Assembly (NCBI RefSeq): GCF_020740795.1
Contig: NC_067286.1
Span: 17,364,350-17,428,349 of the forward strand
Source of the DNA: Apus apus
Taxonomy: Eukaryota > Chordata > Aves > Apodiformes > Apodidae
Length of the DNA: 64,000 nt
Direction: 5' to 3'
Shown here in pieces: positions 52,601 to 61,600 of this stretch. The notes beneath the pieces were generated by a model. It saw only the letters and a list, made by a program, of their open reading frames with translations. It was not told the DNA's origin and searched no databases. The stretch's first letter is position 1; each line of letters starts with the position of its first letter. The position numbers and the translations under genes are program-made.

Positions 52601-55600
52601 AGGTGTGGTTGTGGACACTGTTGTGCTTTCTTTGGTGGAGACGGAGGTGCTGGTAGTGGTACTGGCTGGGGTGGGCACTGTAGTTGTGGGTGTGATGGAG
52701 GTGGTGCGTTGTCTTGGAGGAGGAGAGGTGTTGGTGGTGCTGGCGCTGCTGGTGGGACCGGCGGTGGTTGTGCCTTCTGTTGGTGGGGCAGTGGTAGTGG
52801 GGGCAACCGTGGTGCCAGTGGTGGTTCCTATTTTAGGTCCGGTGGAGGTGGTGGTGGGTGATGTTGGAGGCTGCGTGGCCACAGTGGAGGTTTCTCCTTG
52901 AGCAGGTGTGGTTGTGGACACTGTGGTGCTTTCTTTGGTGGAGACGGAGGTGCTGGTAGTGGTACTGGCTGGGGTGGGCACTGTGGTTGTGGGTGTGATG
53001 GAGGTGGTGCGTTGTCTTGGAGGAGGAGAGGTGTTGGTGGTGCTGGCGCTGCTGGTGGGACCGGCGGTGGTTGTGCCTTCTGTTGGTGGGGCAGTGGTAG
53101 TGGGGGCAACCGTGGTGCCAGTGGTGGTTCCTATTTTAGGTCCGGTGGAGGTGGTGGAGGGTGATGTTGGAGGCTGTGTGGCCACAGTGGAGGTTTCTGC
53201 TGGAGCAGGTGTGGTTGTGGACACTGTGGTGCTTTCTTTGGTGGAGACGGAGGTGCTGGTAGTGGTACTGGCTGGCGTGGGCACTGTAGTTGTGGGTGTG
53301 ATGGAGGTGGTGCGTTGTCTTGGAGGAGGAGAGGTGTTGGTGGTGCTGGCGCTGCTGGTGGGACCGGCGGTGGTTGTGCCTTCTGTTGGTGGGGCAGTGG
53401 TAGTGGGGGCAACCGTGGTGCCAGTGGTGGTTCCTATTTTAGGTCCGGTGGAGGTGGTGGAGGGTGATGTTGGAGGATGTGTGGCCACAGTGGAGGTTCC
53501 TGCTGGAGCAGGTGTGGTTGTGGACACTGTGGTGCTTTCTTTGGTGGAGACGGAGGTGCTGGTAGTGGTACTGGCTGGGGTGGGCACTGTGGTTGTGGGT
53601 GTGATGGAGGTGGTGCGTTGTCTTGGAGGAGGAGAGGTGTTGGTGGTGCTGGCGCTGCTGGTGGGACCGGCGGTGGTTGTGCCTTCTGTTGGTGGGGCAG
53701 TGGTAGTGGGGGCAACCGTGGTGCCAGTGGTGGTTCCTATTTTAGGTCCGGTGGAGGTGGTGGAGGGTGATGTTGGAGGCTGCGTGGCCACAGTGGAGGT
53801 TTCTCCTTGAGCAGGTGTGGTTGTGGACACTGTGGTGCTTTCTTTGGTGGAGACGGAGGTGCTGGTAGTGGTACTGGCTGGGGTGGGCACTGTAGTTGTG
53901 GGTGTGATGGAGGTGGTGCGTTGTCTTGGAGGAGGAGAGGTGTTGGTGGTGCTGGCGCTGCTGGTGGGACCGGCGGTGGTTGTGCCTTCTGTTGGTGGGG
54001 CAGTGGTAGTGGGTGGAACCGTGGTGCCAGTGGTGGTTCCTATTTTAGGTCCGGTGGAGGTGGTGGAGGGTGATGTTGGAGGCTGTGTGGCCACAGTGGA
54101 GGTTTCTGCTGGAGCAGGTGTGGTTGTGGACACTGTTGTGCTTTCTTTGGTGGAGACGGAGGTGCTGGTAGTGGTACTGGCTGGGGTGGGCACTGTAGTT
54201 GTGGGTGTGATGGAGGTGGTGCGTTGTCTTGGAGGAGGAGAGGTGTTGGTGGTGCTGGCGCTGCTGGTGGGACCGGCGGTGGTTGTGCCTTCTGTTGGTG
54301 GGGCAGTGGGAGTGGGGGCAACCGTGGTGCCAGTGGTGGTTCCTATTTTAGGTCCGGTGGAGGTGGTAGTAGTTTGTTGTGCAGGTGTTTGTGTTTGTAC
54401 GTTGGTGGTTTCTGATGGAGACGCTTTGGTGGTGGATGCTGCAGTGCCTCCTGGTGTTGCTGATGTTGTCTCACAGTGTTTACGGTCACAGCACAGCACT
54501 TGGATCTCATAGTCAAAGCACATGGGATATTTTTTAATCTGATCCTTATTTCTGCACAGAAGCCCACTGTCAAGGCTGCACTGAAATACCTGTTCTAGTG
54601 TGTCCAGACTCCAGTCAGGATAATCTTTTGCACGGCACCTGATGTCTTCTGGCTTGCTGCAAACGTCATACCCAGCAGCTTGTATTTTTTCGACATTTTC
54701 TGCATCACCATTTTCGCTACCCGGTCTTGGGGAATCTAAGTCAAACCACTGAGTCCAGGCACACTGTGGCTGGCATCTGTCTGTTGTTTTAAAAGTGCTC
54801 GTAGGGGTAGTGGCTGGGATGGGCACTGTTGTTGCGGGTGTGAAGGTGGTCGTGCGTTGTCTTGGAGGGGGAGAGGTGTTGGTGGTGCTGGCGCTGCTGG
54901 TGGGACCGGCGGTGGTTGTGCCTTCTGTTGATGGGGCAGTGGTAGTGGGTGGAACCGTGGTGCCAGTGGTGGTTCCTATTTTAGGTCCGGTGGAGGTGGT
55001 GGAGGGTGATGTTGGAGGCTGTGTGGCCACAGTGGAGGTTTCTGCTGGAGCAGGTGTGGTTGTGGACACTGTGGTGCTTTCTTTGGTGGAGACGGAGGTG
55101 CTGGTAGTGGTACTGGCTGGGGTGGGCACTGTGGTTGTGGGTGTGATGGAGGTGGTGCGTTGTCTTGGAGGAGGAGAGGTGTTGGTGGTGCTGGCACTGC
55201 TGATGGGACCGGCGGTGGTTGTGCCTTCTGCTGCTGTGGCAGTGGTAGTGGGGGCAACCGTGGTGCCAGTGGTGGTTCCTATTTTAGGTCCGGTGGAGGT
55301 GGTGGAGGGTGATGTTGGAGGCTGCGTGGCCACAGTGGAGGTTTCTGCTGGAGCAGGTGTGGTTGTGGACACTGTGGTGCTTTCTTTGGTGGAGACGGAG
55401 GTGCTGGTAGTGGTACTGGCTGGCGTGGGCACTGTGGTTGTGGTTGTGATGGAGGTGGTGCGTTGTCTTGGAGGAGGAGAGGTGTTGGTGGTGCTGGCAC
55501 TGCTGATGGGACCAGCGGTGGTTGTGCCTTCTGTTGGTGGGGCAGTGGTAGTGGGTGGAACCGTGGTGCCAGTGGTGGTTCCTATTTTAGGTCCGGTGGA

Positions 55601-58600
55601 GGTGGTGGAGAGTGATGTTGGAGGCTGCGTGGCCACAGTGGAGGTTTCTCCTTGAGCAGGTGTAGTTGTGGACACTGTGGTGCTTTCTTTGGTGGAGACG
55701 GAGGTGCTGGTAGTGGTACTGGCTGGCGTGGGCACTGTAGTTGTGGGTGTGATGGAGGTGGTGCGTTGTCTTGGAGGAGGAGAGGTGTTGGTGGTGCTGG
55801 CGCTGCTGGTGGGACCGGCGGTGGTTGTGCCTTCTGTTGGTGGGGCAGTGGGAGTGGGGGCAACCGTGGTGCCAGTGGTGGTTCCTATTTTAGGTCCGGT
55901 GGAGGTGGTGGAGGGTGATGTTGGAGGATGTGTGGCCACAGTGGAGGTTCCTGCTGGAGCAGGTGTGGTTGTGGACACTGTGGTGCTTTCTTTGGTGGAG
56001 ACGGAGGTGCTGGTAGTGGTACTGGCTGGGGTGGGCACTGTGGTTGTGGGTGTGATGGAGGTGGTGCGTTGTCTTGGAGGAGGAGAGGTGTTGGTGGTGC
56101 TGGCGCTGCTGGTGGGACCGGCGGTGGTTGTGCCTTCTGTTGGTGGGGCAGTGGTAGTGGGGGCAACCGTGGTGCCAGTGGTGGTTCCTATTTTAGGTCC
56201 GGTGGAGGTGGTGGAGGGTGATGTTGGAGGCTGTGTGGCCACAGTGGAGGTTTCTGCTGGAGCAGGTGTGGTTGTGGACACTGTGGTGCTTTCTTTGGTG
56301 GAGACGGAGGTGCTGGTAGTGGTACTGGCTGGCGTGGGCACTGTAGTTGTGGGTGTGATGGAGGTGGTGCGTTGTCTTGGAGGAGGAGAGGTGTTGGTGG
56401 TGCTGGCGCTGCTGGTGGGACCGGCGGTGGTTGTGCCTTCTGTTGGTGGGGCAGTGGGAGTGGGGGCAACCGTGGTGCCAGTGGTGGTTCCTATTTTAGG
56501 TCCGGTGGAGGTGGTAGTAGTTTGTTGTGCAGGTGTTTGTGTTTGTACGTTGGTGGTTTCTGATGGAGACGCTTTGGTGGTGGATGCTGCAGTGCCTCCT
56601 GGTGTTGCTGATGTTGTCTCACAGTGTTTACGGTCACAGCACAGCACTTGGATCTCATAGTCAAAGCACATGGGATATTTTTTAATCTGATCCTTATTTC
56701 TGCACAGAAGCCCACTGTCAAGGCTGCACTGAAATACCTGTTCTAGTGTGTCCAGACTCCAGTCAGGATAATCTTTTGCACGGCACCTGATGTCTTCTGG
56801 CTTGCTGCAAACGTCATACCCAGCAGCTTGTATTTTTTCGACATTTTCTGCATCACCATTTTCGCTACCCGGTCTTGGGGAATCTAAGTCAAACCACTGA
56901 GTCCAGGCACACTGTGGCTGGCATCTGTCTGTTGTTTTAAAAGTGCTCGTAGGGGTAGTGGCTGGGATGGGCACTGTTGTTGCGGGTGTGAAGGTGGTCG
57001 TGCGTTGTCTTGGAGGGGGAGAGGTGTTGGTGGTGCTGGCGCTGCTGGTGGGACCGGCGGTGGTTGTGCCTTCTGTTGGTGGGGCAGTGGTAGTGGGTGG
57101 AACCGTGGTGCCAGTGGTGGTTCCTATTTTAGGTCCGGTGGAGGTGGTGGAGGGTGATGTTGGAGGCTGTGTGGCCACAGTGGAGGTTTCTGCTGGAGCA
57201 GGTGTGGTTGTGGACACTGTGGTGCTTTCTTTGGTGGAGACGGAGGTGCTGGTAGTGGTACTGGCTGGGGTGGGCACTGTGGTTGTGGGTGTGATGGAGG
57301 TGGTGCGTTGTCTTGGAGGAGGAGAGGTGTTGGTGGTGCTGGCACTGCTGATGGGACCGGCGGTGGTTGTGCCTTCTGCTGCTGTGGCAGTGGTAGTGGG
57401 GGCAACCGTGGTGCCAGTGGTGGTTCCTATTTTAGGTCTGGTGGAGGTGGTGGAGGGTGATGTTGGAGGCTGCGTGGCCACAGTGGAGGTTTCTGCTGGA
57501 GCAGGTGTGGTTGTGGACACTGTGGTGCTTTCTTTGGTGGAGACGGAGGTGCTGGTAGTGGTACTGGCTGGCGTGGGCACTGTGGTTGTGGTTGTGATGG
57601 AGGTGGTGCGTTGTCTTGGAGGAGGAGAGGTGTTGGTGGTGCTGGCACTGCTGGTGGGACCGGCGGTGGTTGTGCCTTCTGTTGGTGGGGCAGTGGTAGT
57701 GGGTGGAACCGTGGTGCCAGTGGTGGTTCCTATTTTAGGTCCGGTGGAGGTGGTGGAGAGTGATGTTGGAGGCTGCGTGGCCACAGTGGAGGTTTCTCCT
57801 TGAGCAGGTGTAGTTGTGGACACTGTGGTGCTTTCTTTGGTGGAGACGGAGGTGCTGGTAGTGGTACTGGCTGGCGTGGGCACTGTAGTTGTGGGTGTGA
57901 TGGAGGTGGTGCGTTGTCTTGGAGGAGGAGAGGTGTTGGTGGTGCTGGCGCTGCTGGTGGGACCGGCGGTGGTTGTGCCTTCTGTTGGTGGGGCAGTGGT
58001 AGTGGGTGGAACCGTGGTGCCAGTGGTGGTTCCTATTTTAGGTCCGGTGGAGGTGGTGGAGGGTGATGTTGGAGGCTGCGTGGCCACAGTGGAGGTTTCT
58101 GCTGGAGCAGGTGTGGTTGTGGACACTGTGGTGCTTTCTTTGGTGGAGACGGAGGTGCTGGTAGTGGTACTGGCTGGGGTGGGCACTGTAGTTGTGGGTG
58201 TGATGGAGGTGGTGCGTTGTCTTGGAGGAGGAGAGGTGTTGGTGGTGCTGGCGCTGTTGGTGGGACCGGCGGTGGTTGTGCCTTCTGTTGGTGGGGCAGT
58301 GGTAGTGGGGGCAACCGTGGTGCCAGTGGTGGTTCCTATTTTAGGTCCGGTGGAGGTGGTGGAGGGTGATGTTGGAGGCTGCGTGGCCACAGTGGAGGTT
58401 TCTGCTGCTGTTGTCTTGGTTTTGTACGCTGTTGTTTCTTTTGTTGTCGTTGATGTAGCTGCTGTTTCTCTCAGAGGTGTTGTTCGTTCTCTGTCCTCTG
58501 GTGGGATTGTAGTTGCTTCAGATTTTTGAGGTTGTCTTTCATGGTTTTCTGTTGTTGGTTTGATATTTGTTTGTAATGTAAATGCTGTTGATGTTGCAGC

Positions 58601-61600
58601 AGTATTTGTTGTGAATTCTTTTGTGGTTCCTGGTGTGGTGGGTTGTGTCTCATAACATGGTATGTAGCTGCAGCATAATATTCTGATTTCGTAATTATAG
58701 CAATTCTTAGTTTCTTGATCTTTGTTGTTGCATATTAAGCCTTCTCTTATATTACATTCTACTGTTTGATTAAGATTCCTTATATCTGTATCTGGATGTT
58801 CTTTGGCTCTGCATTCAATACTTTTTGGGTCCTCACACAGTCTGTGTCCTTTATATCTTAGATTGTCAAATGTTTCATGATCTCCACTGTCCTCTTGGTT
58901 TTCAGGCTGTGTGGAATCATACCATTCAGACCATGTACACATATTCTTCACACATGCTGTTGTCACTGGTGTTACAGTTGTGATTTCTGTAATTAAAAGG
59001 AGGAAATACATGGGGTTTTATTTTAGAAAATGCCATGAAAAAATTAATAATCTTTCATGCATTTAAAGTTGTTTGTAATACTGTATATATTAATTTAGTA
59101 TTTTAATTTGGATTAATTGCTTTGACACTCTTGAATTTCTTTTTAAGGTATGTTTTGATCTCATGTCTGGATTATTTTTCTAGTGCTACTTAATGTGCCT
59201 TTGTGTTGAATGTCAATTAATAGGATAAGGTGATCTCATGATGGCTCTGGTATAAGTAGGAGAAGGGATTTTTTCTCCTTGGTCTTATGTCTGCACTTAT
59301 TTACACTTAACTGCATGATGACACAGGCTTGAAAATATTTTTGCAGATGAATGACTTTTTTACTTATTTTGATATTATAACATGTAATGCATTCATATGT
59401 ATATAATATGATTTTAACATACATGTTTTTATATATACTATATTATAATGTAGAATATACATTTATGCATATATATGAAATATATAATCTATCAAGTGTA
59501 TTCTACTTATTCTAGTAAGATTTATTTTCATATTCTTAGCTTTATGAAGATAACCATGTGGAATGTTACTTAACAGAAAACTTCTAGCTGAATATTTAGT
59601 TTTTTCTGTAACATTGTGAAATTTTGTGAAAATGTTTTTCACAAATTCTCATAGCTACTTGGTGGCTATAATGAGTTAACTGCAGGAATAATGTATACAT
59701 GTACTGCAGGAATAGAAGGAAACTTGATTTTGTTATTAAATGCACTTAGGAAAAGTTTCAAAGAACAGTTTTAAATATTTTGATCTATTTGTCAAAGTAA
59801 TTTTCTTATTTTCAGTTTGCACTAACATTGTTGGTAATTTTTAAAATGGCAGTAATTGTTGGTTTAGAAGTGCTGGGTTTTGTTTGCAAGGAAATTAGAA
59901 GGTTCTCCAGGGTGCAACGGTTGCATACCTGAAGCAGTAGTTGTGGGCTGACTTGTGGAAAATACAAATGGGGTTGTTGGTGTTACGATGCCACATTTGA
60001 AGATATTTCTGCTTATTGTCCCATTGATGTCACATGTTGCACTGAAACACCATCCATTTCCATCTGTGGTGTTGTAGATGAGTTCACCGTATTTATAGCT
60101 GTTCCCTTCATAAATGCAGTTGCATGCTGTAATTCAGAAGTTTATTGTCAGGCATCTATGAAAAGGTAATATCCAGTATTTCATTTTCTTAGTAATTCCT
60201 CCTAGTTGTCCTACCTTTATCATCAAACTGGCACTGCAAGCCTTCTGATGTGCATTCACTGAAATAAAAAAAAATCAATATTACAAATCACATTTTTTTT
60301 TTATTACGAGGCAATTGTATTAGTTATTTTTCTGCCAGACACTAGCATTAAAAGACAGGACACTTTGTGTTTATTCCTTGACTGTCCAGTTCATGTTGGC
60401 TTCTATTTTGCCATTGTCTTCCAACATTTTTTATTAAACCCAAACTTTTAAAATAAAGAAATACAGCTGAATATTGCACAAAGCTACAGGTAGAAGTTTT
60501 AATGAAGACTTGTTTATATAACTTTTCTTGCATTTTCAGTGTTTTCTTACTAAAGGAAAAGAGTCTAAATACTTCAAGCAGTATAAGAATGTGATAAAAT
60601 CCTTGGAAGCAGAGCCCTATTAAGTATTGGTATTCCTGGAACAATATTTTTCCCGCCATTGAAAGAAAAGAAAACCTGGTCATAAAGGATTTCACTGTTC
60701 TTGTTGTACCTATATTCTGAGGATTGACATCATAATCAGGAACAAATTTAACAGAACATAAAATCACATAAGAACATCTTCCTGATAATGTAGGAAGAAA
60801 ACTGGCATTAGATAATAAGTCATTATTTTTACACAGGCTACATAAACTAATCCTGTCATGTTAGTGAAATGTGCAATTTCCCATTGCTGTTTTGATTGTT
60901 TTTACTTGTACATGATTAGGCTGCTATGTTAAGTCTTACCATAATTTACATTCATCCCGTCTATATATCTTTCCTTCTTCATCATCATAACAGTCACAAA
61001 GACTAACACACTTCATCTGATCCTCATGAAAATATGGCTTGTCTGGTGGACAGTTAGGGTAGCAGCCTGAAGGAAGAAAAAGGTGAGAATGAGATACAGT
61101 CAGCAAAACTTTTTGGTTGTGCAGAATGTATTTGCGCGTCTTGTTTTCAATAGTCTTATTTTTTAATACTTAATTGTCCCAAATAATTCTAGGAATGAAT
61201 ACAGAGTATTAGCATCAGCAGAGCCCAACCACAAGGACTTAGTCTTAGAAATGCTTTAACTCCAGTTTGCAAACTCTGCCTCCATTCATGTGAATGCAGT
61301 GATGTTGAAAAGAAATGAATGGTGCAAATGCAGATAATGGGGGAAACACACTCAATTACAGACCATTACAAATACAACAAAATGTACCCACTTAAAAGTA
61401 CTTGCAGCTCTTTTTACCTTCTAAACCTGGCAAGTTATGGAGGCATTTTCCACTTGGGTTTCTACAGGTCTTCATACAGGTGGCTCCACAAGGCTTATAG
61501 TGCCATTCACATTCCCCTTGTTGATTGTAGTAATCACAGAACAGTGCTAAGGAGAAACAGAAATTTGGACATGTTCAGGAAAAAAAAGGGCTTTTTTTGA

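Noticed and set aside
50982-58314. Repeated 93-codon minus-strand frames (Pro/Gln/His-rich) in a second frame
   Set aside because: Shadow frame of the repeat unit, recurring every 303 bp. The Thr/Ser frame agrees with CysD modules and splice phases.
50907-58405. CRISPR-like or satellite array
   Set aside because: Repeats are 303 bp, coding, without spacers, and part of an exon with Cys-rich modules of a vertebrate mucin.
51738-58529. Long + strand open frames (up to 387 codons, Val/Gly-rich) across the mucin repeats
   Set aside because: They are the antisense of 303-bp Thr-rich repeats. Period divisible by three and absence of stop complements keep them open. No start context, splice signals or homology.
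60348-60767. 139-codon minus-strand frame in a mucin intron
   Set aside because: It lies between two exons that already join in phase (2 to 2), is not Cys-rich and has no D3 similarity.
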